Below are positions 8,542 to 17,225 of a DNA stretch of 64,000 nt, one piece after another. A program made the translations under genes and the position numbers. The stretch spans positions 62,001-126,000 of the forward strand of contig JAFSQI010000127.1 in assembly GCA_017446685.1 (NCBI GenBank), written 5' to 3'. The DNA comes from Butyrivibrio sp. Lineage in GTDB: Bacteria; Bacillota; Clostridia; Lachnospirales; Lachnospiraceae. Positions within the stretch are counted from its first letter, which is position 1. Each line of letters opens with the position of its first letter. A model generated the notes under the pieces. It did not search any database. It saw only the letters and a list, made by a program, of their open reading frames with translations, and was not told the origin of the DNA.

Positions 8542-10653
8542 CTATTTATATTTTTCAATTTCGTCCTTAGAGCATACAAAGCCGCACTCCTGATTGCTGC
8601 AAGCAAGCTTGCTGCTCTTTGCATACATAAGGCTTCCGCACTTAGGACATTTCTCCGCAACAGGCTTTTGCCATGACATAAAGTCACATTCAGGGTTGCC
8701 AATACATCCATAGTAAATTCTGCCCTTCTTTGTTCTTTTAAGGACAAGATCCTTGCCACACTGAGGACAGCTAACACCTATCTTTTCAAAATATGGCTTG
8801 GTATTTTTGCAATCAGGGAATCCAGGACAGGCAAGGAACTTACCATGAGGTCCATATTTTATTACCATGTTCCTGCCACATACATCACAGATTTCATCTG
8901 TAACTTCATCCTGCACCTGAACTTTCTCAAGCTCTTTTTCGGCAGCTTCTACAGCAACCTCAAGATCAGGATAGAAATTCTCAATTACCGTTTTCCACTT
9001 GACATCTCCTACAGCAATTCCATCGAGAAGTGCTTCCATGTTAGATGTAAAATTAACATCTACAATCTGAGGAAATGCCTCAACCATCATTTTATTTACA
9101 GCCTGGCCAAGTTCAGTAATAAAGATTGCTTTATTTTCTTTTGTAATGTAATGTCTTGCCAAAATCGTAGAAATGGTAGGTGCATACGTACTTGGTCTGC
9201 CAATTCCCAAAGCCTCAAGATCATGAACAAGAGATGCCTCTGTATAATGAGGTGCAGGTTGTGTAAAATGCTGATTTTCATCAAAAGAATCAAATTTAAG
9301 TTTTGTTGTCACATCAAGATTTTTCATGAGAACATTCTTCTCAATCTGGTCATCTTCATCTGTGTAAACATTTAAGAAACCGTCAAACACAGTCTTAGAT
9401 GCAGCAACAGTAAATCTATGCTCACCGGCATCTATTTTTACAGATGTGGTCTCATATTTTGCCGGAGCCATCCTGCTAGCCATAAATCTTCTCCAGATAA
9501 GCTGATATAATCTAAACTGATCTCTTGAAAGATAATCCTTAACAACAACAGGTGTATTCTCAATATAAGTAGGTCTTATTGCTTCGTGGGCATCCTGTAT
9601 CTTGACATCACTCTTTTTTACATTGCTTCCTTCAGCAAGATATTTATCTCCGAAGTTGCTCTTGATATATTCAGCAGCAGAAGCTATCGCTTCATCTGAA
9701 ATTCTGGTTGAGTCAGTACGAAGGTATGTAATAAGACCAACCGTCCCCTGTTTTCCAAGTTCAATTCCTTCATAAAGCTGCTGTGCTACACGCATGGTCT
9801 TTTGAGTTGAAAAATTAAGCGTTTTTGATGCTTCCTGTTGCAATGTGGAAGTTGTAAAAGGAAGCGGAGCTTTTTTGCTTCTCTCACCTTTCTTGACATC
9901 GCTTACAACATACTTCGCATTTTTAAGTGAACTGCATATCTCATCCAGTTCTTTTTTGGACTTGATTTCTTTTTTCTCATTGCCCTTTCCGTAGTAATGA
10001 GCAACAAGAGGTTTCTTTTCTCCATCAGCCTTAAGATTAACATCAAGTGTCCAATATTCACTTGGAATAAATGAATCAATTTCCTCTTCTCTGTCTGCAA
10101 TTATTCTAAGAGCAACAGATTGCACTCTTCCTGCGCTAAGGCCTCTTTTTATTTTTGACCACAATAAAGGCGAGATGCTATAACCAACCATTCTGTCAAG
10201 CACTCGTCTTGCCTGCTGAGCATCTACAAGATTCATATCTATATCTCTTGGATGCTTCATTGCCTCTTTTACGGCATTCTTTGTAATTTCATTAAAAGTT
10301 ACTCTCTGAACCTTTGCGTCTGCCTCATCGAGTTTAAGTGCAGACATAAGGTGCCATGAAATAGCTTCACCTTCACGGTCAGGGTCGGTTGCGAGATAAA
10401 CTTTATCTGCCTTTTTTACCTGCTTACGAAGTTCAGCAAGTACATCACCTTTTCCCCTTATAGTAATATATCTGGGTTCGTAATCATGCTCAACATCTAT
10501 TCCCATCTGACTCTTAGGAAGATCCCTTACATGTCCGTTACTAGCAGCCACCTCGTAGCCACTGCCCAAAAACTTCTTGATAGCTTTAACCTTAGTAGGT
10601 GACTCAACTATCAAAAGTGAATTTTTCTTTGTTCCGGTACTTTTTGTTGCCAT
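8542..10653 (-). CDS. topA: DNA topoisomerase I (type IA)
   Basis: Relaxes negative supercoils by cutting one strand. The 703-residue protein has the TOPRIM domain at the N-terminus (LLIVESPTKVKAIKKFLG; acidic triad D90-x-D92-x-E94), the catalytic tyrosine at Y310 in GLITYLRTDSTR, and three C-terminal zinc ribbons with paired Cys (CDVCGR..., CPQCGK..., CPKCGS...). Length and layout are standard for Firmicute TopA. It has its own promoter and terminator and precedes codY. Confidence 0.98.
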   Translation of the reverse strand: MATKSTGTKKNSLLIVESPTKVKAIKKFLGSGYEVAASNGHVRDLPKSQMGIDVEHDYEPRYITIRGKGDVLAELRKQVKKADKVYLATDPDREGEAISWHLMSALKLDEADAKVQRVTFNEITKNAVKEAMKHPRDIDMNLVDAQQARRVLDRMVGYSISPLLWSKIKRGLSAGRVQSVALRIIADREEEIDSFIPSEYWTLDVNLKADGEKKPLVAHYYGKGNEKKEIKSKKELDEICSSLKNAKYVVSDVKKGERSKKAPLPFTTSTLQQEASKTLNFSTQKTMRVAQQLYEGIELGKQGTVGLITYLRTDSTRISDEAIASAAEYIKSNFGDKYLAEGSNVKKSDVKIQDAHEAIRPTYIENTPVVVKDYLSRDQFRLYQLIWRRFMASRMAPAKYETTSVKIDAGEHRFTVAASKTVFDGFLNVYTDEDDQIEKNVLMKNLDVTTKLKFDSFDENQHFTQPAPHYTEASLVHDLEALGIGRPSTYAPTISTILARHYITKENKAIFITELGQAVNKMMVEAFPQIVDVNFTSNMEALLDGIAVGDVKWKTVIENFYPDLEVAVEAAEKELEKVQVQDEVTDEICDVCGRNMVIKYGPHGKFLACPGFPDCKNTKPYFEKIGVSCPQCGKDLVLKRTKKGRIYYGCIGNPECDFMSWQKPVAEKCPKCGSLMYAKSSKLACSNQECGFVCSKDEIEKYK

Positions 10654-10701
10654 TATAATTTATCATTGCCCCTTCATATGTTATAAAAGTTACAATTCTT
10701 A

Positions 10702-10730
10702 TTAATATACATTTTTTGAACTTAAGTCAA
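10702..10730 (-). promoter_or_regulatory. Promoter of topA
   Basis: Minus-strand TTGACT, 17-base spacer, TATTAA; 5/6 and 4/6 matches to the sigma-A boxes at ideal spacing, with a short leader of about 40 bases to the topA ATG. Confidence 0.6.
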
Positions 10731-10785
10731 GCATGGAATTATCAAGCAGTCTCAAAATAATCCATATTAACTGTAAAAAGATTTC

Positions 10786-11943
10786 CTATATACATCCCAA
10801 ATGACGACGATCAGAAAGATGATGTTCCATCTTTTCTTCATACATTCTTCTATCAATAGTTTCAAGAAAATCCTTTACTTTCATGCCGCTTCCATAATCG
10901 TACACGGCCACTCCGGCACTGATTGAAAGATCAATTTTCCCCTTGTTGCTCCAATCAATACATGCAACAGAATCTTTAATATTATCAATTTTTCTGTTTA
11001 ATTCATTTTCATCATTTGTCCGTGTGATGATACAGAACTCATCACCACCGAATCTACCGACAATATCATTTTTTTCAAAAGATGATCTAAGTACATCAGC
11101 AATGCATTCAAGCACTTCATCGCCCGCTTTATGGCCAAAATTGTCATTTATTGTCTTAAAATAATCAACGTCTATCATAATGGCTGCAAATTCTTTTTCT
11201 TTGCTCTCAAGGATTGCTCTTTTCATAGCCATATCAATTCCGCGCCTGTTTACTGTACCAGTAAGATAATCCAGATTTACATCCCTCCTCTGCACATAAA
11301 TGAGCAGAATAAGACACGCAAATACAGTTGCAGCATATTCAATATTTATATTAAACAAAGTAACCTGTAAAAGTCCACCGATACCTACAATTAACGGAAA
11401 TGCCATTATAGGCACCTTATAAGTGTCAATAATACATTCTTTGAACATAAATACAAATAAAAGTACAGAAACGCATAATACCACGTGAAAAAGCCCTCTG
11501 ACAATGTAAAATGCTCCCCTATGATACGTTCCGTCAACATAATAATAATACCAGTTAAGTCCAAAAATCTGAGAAACAGTTACAAGTACAAGATTTAAAA
11601 CAGCATATCCTCTGAATAACCAAACGAAAAATTCTCTTTTCTTTTTGTCTCCATATACTGTATATGAATCAATATAGCTTAGTGAAAAAAGAAAACCAAA
11701 AGGATCAAATGCAAATACAAAAAATGTACTTGCTTCAGCCAAAGCAATCCATTTTCCGCCTGCTTCATTTGCAAAATCACCAATTACAGAAACAAGCACA
11801 AGTGAAATCAATGCCAGAACCAGCTTGATAAAAGCTTTATTAGACTTGGATTTTCGATCATTTTCCTGAAAAACAAGCAATAGAAGTGCCAAGAATAAAG
11901 TGTAAATATTTAGCACTATGCCCCCGTTTAAAAAATTCGCCAT
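10786..11943 (-). CDS. Membrane-bound diguanylate cyclase (GGDEF protein)
   Basis: Makes cyclic di-GMP from two GTP. The N-terminal 210 or so residues form six to seven hydrophobic segments, likely a sensory membrane domain I cannot name. A complete GGDEF domain follows (YLTGTVNRRGIDMAM opening, DVDYFKTINDNFGHKAGDEVL metal and substrate region, GRFGGDEF active site). The product-inhibition I-site position reads ExxD (EKND) instead of RxxD, so feedback inhibition may be absent. I chose the ATG with GAGGGG seven bases upstream rather than a TTG seven codons earlier. It lies alone between topA and the hyp operon; c-di-GMP output would logically affect the nearby flagellar genes. Confidence 0.9.
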   Translation of the reverse strand: MANFLNGGIVLNIYTLFLALLLLVFQENDRKSKSNKAFIKLVLALISLVLVSVIGDFANEAGGKWIALAEASTFFVFAFDPFGFLFSLSYIDSYTVYGDKKKREFFVWLFRGYAVLNLVLVTVSQIFGLNWYYYYVDGTYHRGAFYIVRGLFHVVLCVSVLLFVFMFKECIIDTYKVPIMAFPLIVGIGGLLQVTLFNINIEYAATVFACLILLIYVQRRDVNLDYLTGTVNRRGIDMAMKRAILESKEKEFAAIMIDVDYFKTINDNFGHKAGDEVLECIADVLRSSFEKNDIVGRFGGDEFCIITRTNDENELNRKIDNIKDSVACIDWSNKGKIDLSISAGVAVYDYGSGMKVKDFLETIDRRMYEEKMEHHLSDRRHLGCI

Positions 11944-12069
11944 TAACAATCCCCTCTCTCCCAAGTAAATCAGACATTTATAAGCTAAATTTTCTTTTGT
12001 CTAAAATACTATAGATTACTTTTTACAATATTCTTTAGTTTTGGTCAAGAAGATAATTTACTTTAGTTT

Positions 12070-12111
12070 AATAAAGGAGTCAGTATCCATGCGGATATTG
12101 CCCCCTTTATA
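12070..12111. repeat. Long imperfect hairpin of unknown role
   Basis: About 18 base pairs with two mismatches around a 4-base loop (ATGC). The arms hold GGATATTG against CAGTATCC and are closed by AAAGG / CCTTT. It lies in the 261 bases between the diguanylate cyclase start and hypA. Neither strand is followed by a clean T-run. It could be a leader structure of the cyclase mRNA, a weak terminator for hypA or a decayed mobile element. Confidence 0.45.
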
Positions 12112-12155
12112 ATAAATTTATAAAATTTATATAAACTAAAACAGCTGATATTTAT

Positions 12156-12187
12156 AATTAATTTAGCCAAATGAACCTAAATTAATT
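12156..12187 (-). terminator. AT-rich inverted repeat after hypA, possible terminator
   Basis: A perfect 11-bp inverted repeat (AATTAATTTAG / CTAAATTAATT) with a 10-base loop begins about 18 bases after the hypA stop. A partial third copy of the arm (CTAAATTAAT) lies just beside it. All-AT stems are poor terminators, so this is tentative. Confidence 0.35.
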
Positions 12188-12204
12188 AGCTAAATTAATA
12201 TGCG

Positions 12205-12549
12205 TTATGTGGCTGAAATTTCTTTAATCATAAACTCATTTCCCTTAAGAAGATAAGTTTTTTTGCTACCACAATTAGGACAGGTACGACCATATTTAAC
12301 AGTTTCATACTCTGCCTTGCAATCTTCACAATATGTTGTTGCCGGAAGATTTTCTACAATAAGTTCAGAGTCCTTAAAAAGCTCAGTCCTGTTTGCAGCC
12401 CACTTCCATGCATCAGTGAGGTACCCAGGCACAACGCCTGAGACCTCACCAAGTTGTATAGTTACTGAATGTACTTTTTTTATTTCATTTTCCCTGCCAA
12501 CCTCAGTAAGATCGTCAATGATATGAAATACAACTCCAAGTTCATGCAT
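12205..12549 (-). CDS. hypA: Nickel metallochaperone HypA
   Basis: HypA hands nickel to [NiFe]-hydrogenase or urease. The 114-residue protein begins MHEL, keeping the His2-Glu3 nickel-binding pair, and has the structural zinc site CxxC-x(n)-CxxC (YCEDCKAEY ... TCPNCGSKK). Length is typical (about 113-118). It is the last gene of a four-gene operon, 3 bases after the large flavoprotein. No hydrogenase or urease structural gene is in the window, so its client is unknown. Confidence 0.93.
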   Translation of the reverse strand: MHELGVVFHIIDDLTEVGRENEIKKVHSVTIQLGEVSGVVPGYLTDAWKWAANRTELFKDSELIVENLPATTYCEDCKAEYETVKYGRTCPNCGSKKTYLLKGNEFMIKEISAT

Positions 12550-12552
12550 AGT

Positions 12553-15354
12553 TTATTCCTTATTACCATTAAACTTAATTTTAATTGCTTGTTTTAGTCC
12601 ATAAGGAAGAATATATTTAAGTTTATCTTCAGATTTTCTCATTGTTGAACATTCTGGTCTGTCTCTCAAAATATGAATTGCATCAAATTCACATCTTGTA
12701 GTGCAAAGTCCACAACCAATACACTTATTTTCATCGACAATAGTTGCACCACATGAAAGACATCTTGCTGTTTCCGCTTTAACCTGCTGTTCTGTAAATA
12801 CCGCTTTATTATCACGGAAGCTCTTGGATAAGCCTGACTTCTTACCGGGAATCTGTCGTGGAGAATTATCATATTCAGGGAACGAAAGGTCATCTTTATT
12901 GAGTTCAACATAGTGATTGGGGTTACGTCCAATTGTAAGAGATGAATGAGGCTGTACAAAACGATGAATAGAAATTGCAGCTTCTTTTCCTGCGGCAATT
13001 GCATCTATTACAAATTTAGGGCCTGTGTATACATCACCACCTACAAATATGTCAGGCTGAGCAGTCTGATATGTTACAGGATCAGCAACAGCTCCGTTTC
13101 CACGTCCAAGCTCAACTTTAGAGCCTTTAAGAAGATCTCCCCATACTATAGACTGACCAACAGCAAGAACTACGTGCTTACAAGGGATTGTCATAGTATC
13201 GTCTTCATCGTACTTAGGGTTAAATCTACCATCAACATCTTTGACCTGAGTACATTTCTTGAAAGTAACACTCTCAACATTTCCATCAGTATCAAGGTTG
13301 ATTTCCTTAGGTCCCCATCCACCGCAGAACTTAACTCCGTCTTCTTCTGCTTCTTCTATTTCTTCAACAGCAGCGGGCATAATTTCACGAGTTTCAAGTG
13401 AAACCTGTGTAACCTTGACATCACCGCAGCGAATTGCATCACGTGAACAGTCAATAGCAACATTACCGCCACCTACAACAACTACATCACCTGTAATATT
13501 ATATTTCTCATTAGCATTAACCTCTGCAAGGAAGTCAACCGCTGTAACAACTGAAGGAGCATTTTCTCCGGGTACTCCCACTTTTCTTCCGCCCTGGCAT
13601 CCTATAGCAATATAAAATGCCTTGTAGCCCTGGTTTCTGAGCTCATCAAGAGTTATATCTTTTCCAACTTCTACACCTGTTTTGATGTCAACGCCCATCT
13701 CTTTAATAATATCAATTTCAGCAGCAATAACATCTTTTTCAAGCTTATAAGAAGGAATACCGTACACAAGCATTCCGCCTGGTTTTTCATTTTTCTCAAA
13801 AATAGTAGGAGCATACCCTTTTTCTGCAAGATAAAATGCACAGGAAAGTCCGGCAGGACCTGCTCCTATAATAGCCACCTTGTCAGCAGAAAAATCCCCT
13901 ACAACCTTTGGAATAACTTTTTTAGGAATATATCTTGTGGAAGCATTAAGATCCTGCATTGCTATAAACTTCTTAACCTCATCAATAGCTATTGCCTGAT
14001 CAATTGTTCCTCTTGTACAAGCATCCTCGCATCGTCTGTTGCAAATATGTCCGCAAACAGCAGGTAAAGGATTGTTTTTCTTAATTAATGCAAGAGCCTC
14101 TGTATATTTTCCTTGTGCTGCAAGCTTTAAATATCCCTGAATTGCAATATGCGCAGGACATGCAGTTTTACAAGGAGCTGTTCCTGTTTCATGAGACTCA
14201 ATACGGTTAGTATCTCTATAATCCCAATTCCACTTATCCGGTCCCCATTTTGCTTCAGAAGGAAGAAGCTGCTTAGGATACTTAACTTCTGTTCCATCTT
14301 TTTTGCAGAGCTTCTGGCCAAGTGTAAGTGCACCTGCAGGACAAACTTCAACGCAGCGTCCGCAAGCAACACAATTCTTTTTATCAACATGTGCAACATA
14401 CGCTGAACGAGACATATTCGGAGTATTGAAAAGCTGAGAAGTACGAAGTGCATAACATACATTTACATTACAGTTACATATAGCAAAAATCTTGTCTTCA
14501 CCATCAATGTTTGTAATCTGATGTACAAATCCGTTTTCTTCTCCCTTTTTAAAGATTTCCAGAGCCTCCTGCTTGGTAATATATCTGCCGCCCTTGCCTG
14601 TTTCAACAACATAGTCAGCCATATCTCCCATTGCAATGCACCAGTCATTAAAGTCATCTGCACAGCCTTCATCGTAAGTTTTTCTAGATGCTCGACATGA
14701 ACATGGTGATGCAGCATACTTTCCATCATACTTATCAAGCCAGTGAGAAATATGCTCAATATCGATTGACTGATTACTCATGTTAACCTCTTTTTCTACA
14801 GGAATAACATGCATTCCTATGCCTGCTCCTCCCGGAGGTACCATATGAGTAATCTTCTCAAGTGGAAGTCTTGTCATGTGTTCAAAGAAATAGCCAAGTT
14901 CAGGATGCTCTTTTAACAAATCTGCATTCATATTAGAAAACTCACCTGAACCCGGAACGTACATCGGAAGAATCCAACGTTTTTCATGGTTCGGATTCTT
15001 ACCATCAAGATTCTCATAGTTCCACTCAATAAGTCCTGTATAGGAAAGTTTTTCAAGTCTTTCTGTCAGTTCTTCGTCAGAAAGACCTGAACTTGCCTTG
15101 AGCTGAGCAAAAGTTTTAGGTTGACGTATTGCTTTAAAATTGTCTACAACCCACTTTGCCAGCTCATCATCATCATAAACAAGTACCCTGACTGCCCAAT
15201 ACTCAGGGTCATCCTTTGTAACTTTTTTTAGTCCCAGCTTAATAGGAACACGGTCAGTAATTACTTTGCCAAGTAATGCAATATTTTCCTTCATTGGTCC
15301 ACTTACATCAACATAATCAGGGCGAAGTGGATAATTAGGATTATTTCCAGCCAT
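12553..15354 (-). CDS. Large Fe-S flavoprotein: winged-helix-like + ferredoxin + GltD-type NAD(P)H oxidoreductase + ferredoxin
   Basis: This 933-residue protein appears to be several modules in one chain. Residues about 50-120 look like a winged-helix domain. A Cys-rich region follows (C218-x-C220, C231, C239, C293-x-C295, C300) and then a ferredoxin motif (C328, C331, C334, C338). Residues 395-446 give the N-terminal Fe-S domain of the glutamate synthase small subunit family (C395, C399, C434, C438, C442, C446). The FAD-binding GAGPAG is near 497 and the NAD(P)H-binding GGGNVAID near 628. A C-terminal ferredoxin has C878, C881, C884 and C888. It should move electrons between NAD(P)H and Fe-S partners, but the true substrate is unknown. 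It is sandwiched between hypB and hypA. It is not glutamate synthase itself: no GltA or GltB is nearby. Confidence 0.85.
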   Translation of the reverse strand: MAGNNPNYPLRPDYVDVSGPMKENIALLGKVITDRVPIKLGLKKVTKDDPEYWAVRVLVYDDDELAKWVVDNFKAIRQPKTFAQLKASSGLSDEELTERLEKLSYTGLIEWNYENLDGKNPNHEKRWILPMYVPGSGEFSNMNADLLKEHPELGYFFEHMTRLPLEKITHMVPPGGAGIGMHVIPVEKEVNMSNQSIDIEHISHWLDKYDGKYAASPCSCRASRKTYDEGCADDFNDWCIAMGDMADYVVETGKGGRYITKQEALEIFKKGEENGFVHQITNIDGEDKIFAICNCNVNVCYALRTSQLFNTPNMSRSAYVAHVDKKNCVACGRCVEVCPAGALTLGQKLCKKDGTEVKYPKQLLPSEAKWGPDKWNWDYRDTNRIESHETGTAPCKTACPAHIAIQGYLKLAAQGKYTEALALIKKNNPLPAVCGHICNRRCEDACTRGTIDQAIAIDEVKKFIAMQDLNASTRYIPKKVIPKVVGDFSADKVAIIGAGPAGLSCAFYLAEKGYAPTIFEKNEKPGGMLVYGIPSYKLEKDVIAAEIDIIKEMGVDIKTGVEVGKDITLDELRNQGYKAFYIAIGCQGGRKVGVPGENAPSVVTAVDFLAEVNANEKYNITGDVVVVGGGNVAIDCSRDAIRCGDVKVTQVSLETREIMPAAVEEIEEAEEDGVKFCGGWGPKEINLDTDGNVESVTFKKCTQVKDVDGRFNPKYDEDDTMTIPCKHVVLAVGQSIVWGDLLKGSKVELGRGNGAVADPVTYQTAQPDIFVGGDVYTGPKFVIDAIAAGKEAAISIHRFVQPHSSLTIGRNPNHYVELNKDDLSFPEYDNSPRQIPGKKSGLSKSFRDNKAVFTEQQVKAETARCLSCGATIVDENKCIGCGLCTTRCEFDAIHILRDRPECSTMRKSEDKLKYILPYGLKQAIKIKFNGNKE

Positions 15355-15372
15355 AAAATCTCCTTAAAAAAT

Positions 15373-16041
15373 TCATTTAATACTTAGATCTATCTGAGCA
15401 GATAGCCAGTCTGCCCATTCTTTCATTCCTTCTCCTGTTTTTGCACAGATAGGTATTATCTTTGCATTAGGATTACGGAACAAAATGTTCTCTTTGCATT
15501 TTTCAAGATCAAAGTCAAAATAAGGCATAACATCAATCTTATTAATAAGTACAACATCGCAAATTGAGAACATAAGAGGATATTTAAGAGGTTTATCGTG
15601 TCCTTCAGGAACAGAAAGTATCATAGCATTCTTGGTACTGCCTGTATCAAACTCAGCAGGACAAACGAGATTACCAACATTTTCAAGCACTGCAAAATCT
15701 ACATCTTCTACGCCAAGCTCTTTTATTCCCTGTCTGGTCATATCTGCATCAAGATGGCACATTCCACCGGTATGAAGCTGGATTGACTTAACTCCGGTAG
15801 CAGCTATTGTCTTAGCATCTACATCAGAATCAATATCAGCTTCCATAACGCCTATTCTGTACTTATCCTTTAATAGTTCAATAGTTCTGGTAAGTGTTGT
15901 TGTTTTACCAGATCCAGGAGATGACATTAAATTCAAAAGAAATGTCTTGGACTCCTTAAGTTCCTTGCGCAGTTTATCAGCATCAAGGTCATTGCTTTCA
16001 AAAATACTTCTCTTTACTTCGATAACTCTAACATTATCCAT
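15373..16041 (-). CDS. hypB: Nickel-insertion GTPase HypB
   Basis: HypB is the SIMIBI-class GTPase that works with HypA to insert nickel. The 222-residue protein shows the P-loop SSPGSGKTT, the metal-site motif GGMCHLDADM, the family signature ENVGNLVCPAEFD, and the guanine motif NKIDVMPY. It lacks the N-terminal His-rich or CCxxC nickel-storage extension seen in some HypB proteins. It is 18 bases upstream of the flavoprotein gene and 2 bases after the membrane protein gene, so one mRNA is very likely. Confidence 0.95.
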   Translation of the reverse strand: MDNVRVIEVKRSIFESNDLDADKLRKELKESKTFLLNLMSSPGSGKTTTLTRTIELLKDKYRIGVMEADIDSDVDAKTIAATGVKSIQLHTGGMCHLDADMTRQGIKELGVEDVDFAVLENVGNLVCPAEFDTGSTKNAMILSVPEGHDKPLKYPLMFSICDVVLINKIDVMPYFDFDLEKCKENILFRNPNAKIIPICAKTGEGMKEWADWLSAQIDLSIK

Positions 16042-16043
16042 AA

Positions 16044-17162
16044 TTATTTTGCACGCTCCATTGCAAGTTTAAAGTCTTTAGTGTCTACGAATACCTCATT
16101 TGCATAAGGATTCTTTCCGGATTTAATTGATCTCTTAATAATTTCTGATATGCAGATTACATTAACAACAATTGAAAGAACAGCTACAAATCCCTGCATT
16201 CTTGGATCAGCTGTAATTCCGAGGCTCTCAATAATCTGACCTGCCTCAGCAGTCTTGCCGGCTCCCGAATTATAAAGAGCAATAGCTTTTTCATAGAGGT
16301 CCATTGTTGTAACACCATTTGCTGTAGCACCGCCGTATACAGAAGGAAGAGCTGCTGCAAATTTAGAGCTAAGCTGGAATGCCGGAACTACCTGAGCCCA
16401 CATGCACCAGATAGCAAGTGTATTTGCACGGTTCTGAATCCAAGCACCCTTGTTCCAAAATGCATTAGCAAATGTAGGAGCAAGAAGAAGTGCAACTCCA
16501 CAATACCAGGAATGTGTAGGAAGATTGAGATATGTATATTCAAAGTTCCATACATCATATGCTACGATGAACCAAACTGTCATATCAGGCCATAGCATGT
16601 CAGACTGGTTCTTATCCTTAGAAGTATATAGATGAACACAACCTGTCATACAGAAAATGTTGATCATACCTGCAATAGCATTAACAACATTCCACCATCC
16701 GCCATAAATAAATACACCTTCATTAGATGCCCACCATGCACCTGATAAATTACCTGTTATTGAATATGCTGCCAATGCAGATTCCATATCAGATACGTTA
16801 GCTATCATAATATTTGCTGCTACGATGATCCATGGGAACCATGCAAACCACTTCTCTTTGCCGATACCCCATTTGTACTTGATCATCATAAAACCTACGC
16901 AGCCGATATCAGCAGCGTACAATTTGAAATAATGGAACCAACCATCCATAAACGCAACGGTAGGATTCTCACTTCCACCAAACATACCAAGATGAGCAAG
17001 AATAAAATAAACAGTAAGAATACATGGAATAACAACAAATACTATTATTCCACCAACTTTGGTCCTACGACCAATCTCATTCATAAGAATAAGACCACAA
17101 AATACCAATACCCAACCAATCAGTTGCATAGCAGCATGATCACTATAAAGTTGGAATAACAT
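16044..17162 (-). CDS. Polytopic membrane protein, DUF5692-like, first gene of the hyp operon
   Basis: A 372-residue protein with about eight or nine membrane helices. It is rich in Trp, Tyr and Phe, with several conserved-looking polar or aromatic stretches inside the membrane region (DGWFHYFKLYAADIG, YDVWNFEYTYLNLPTHSWYCG). I recall this as the DUF5692 family but cannot confirm it. No transporter signature is recognised. The start is fixed by a perfect AAAGGAGG seven bases upstream; a longer reading frame to 17288 would run through that site and the promoter. Tight linkage to hypB, the Fe-S flavoprotein and hypA suggests a metal- or redox-linked membrane function; that is inference. Confidence 0.8.
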   Translation of the reverse strand: MLFQLYSDHAAMQLIGWVLVFCGLILMNEIGRRTKVGGIIVFVVIPCILTVYFILAHLGMFGGSENPTVAFMDGWFHYFKLYAADIGCVGFMMIKYKWGIGKEKWFAWFPWIIVAANIMIANVSDMESALAAYSITGNLSGAWWASNEGVFIYGGWWNVVNAIAGMINIFCMTGCVHLYTSKDKNQSDMLWPDMTVWFIVAYDVWNFEYTYLNLPTHSWYCGVALLLAPTFANAFWNKGAWIQNRANTLAIWCMWAQVVPAFQLSSKFAAALPSVYGGATANGVTTMDLYEKAIALYNSGAGKTAEAGQIIESLGITADPRMQGFVAVLSIVVNVICISEIIKRSIKSGKNPYANEVFVDTKDFKLAMERAK

Positions 17163-17177
17163 AATAAAACCTCCTTT

Positions 17178-17208
17178 GATGTTGTGAATTTTTGTTACAG
17201 ACAACATC
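17178..17208 (-). promoter_or_regulatory. Leader hairpin next to the ribosome binding site of the hyp operon
   Basis: Perfect 8-bp inverted repeat (GATGTTGT / ACAACATC) with a 15-base loop, directly before AAAGGAGG on the minus strand. It could be an mRNA structure that tunes translation or an operator between promoter and gene. Confidence 0.45.
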
Positions 17209-17225
17209 GTCATAATTTTGACAAT

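Noticed and set aside
12553-15354. Calling the flavoprotein glutamate synthase small subunit (gltD)
   Set aside because: Only the central part is GltD-like; the protein is twice the length, has extra Fe-S modules at both ends and no large subunit nearby.
12205-16041. Reading hypA/hypB as part of an ordinary hydrogenase operon
   Set aside because: No hydrogenase subunit, hypC, hypD, hypE or hypF is present on either side within the window.
17186-17225. Possible Rex (NADH-sensing) operator in the hyp operon leader
   Set aside because: A TTGTCAA-N4-ATGACGA arrangement resembles the Rex box length but only about half of the second arm matches.
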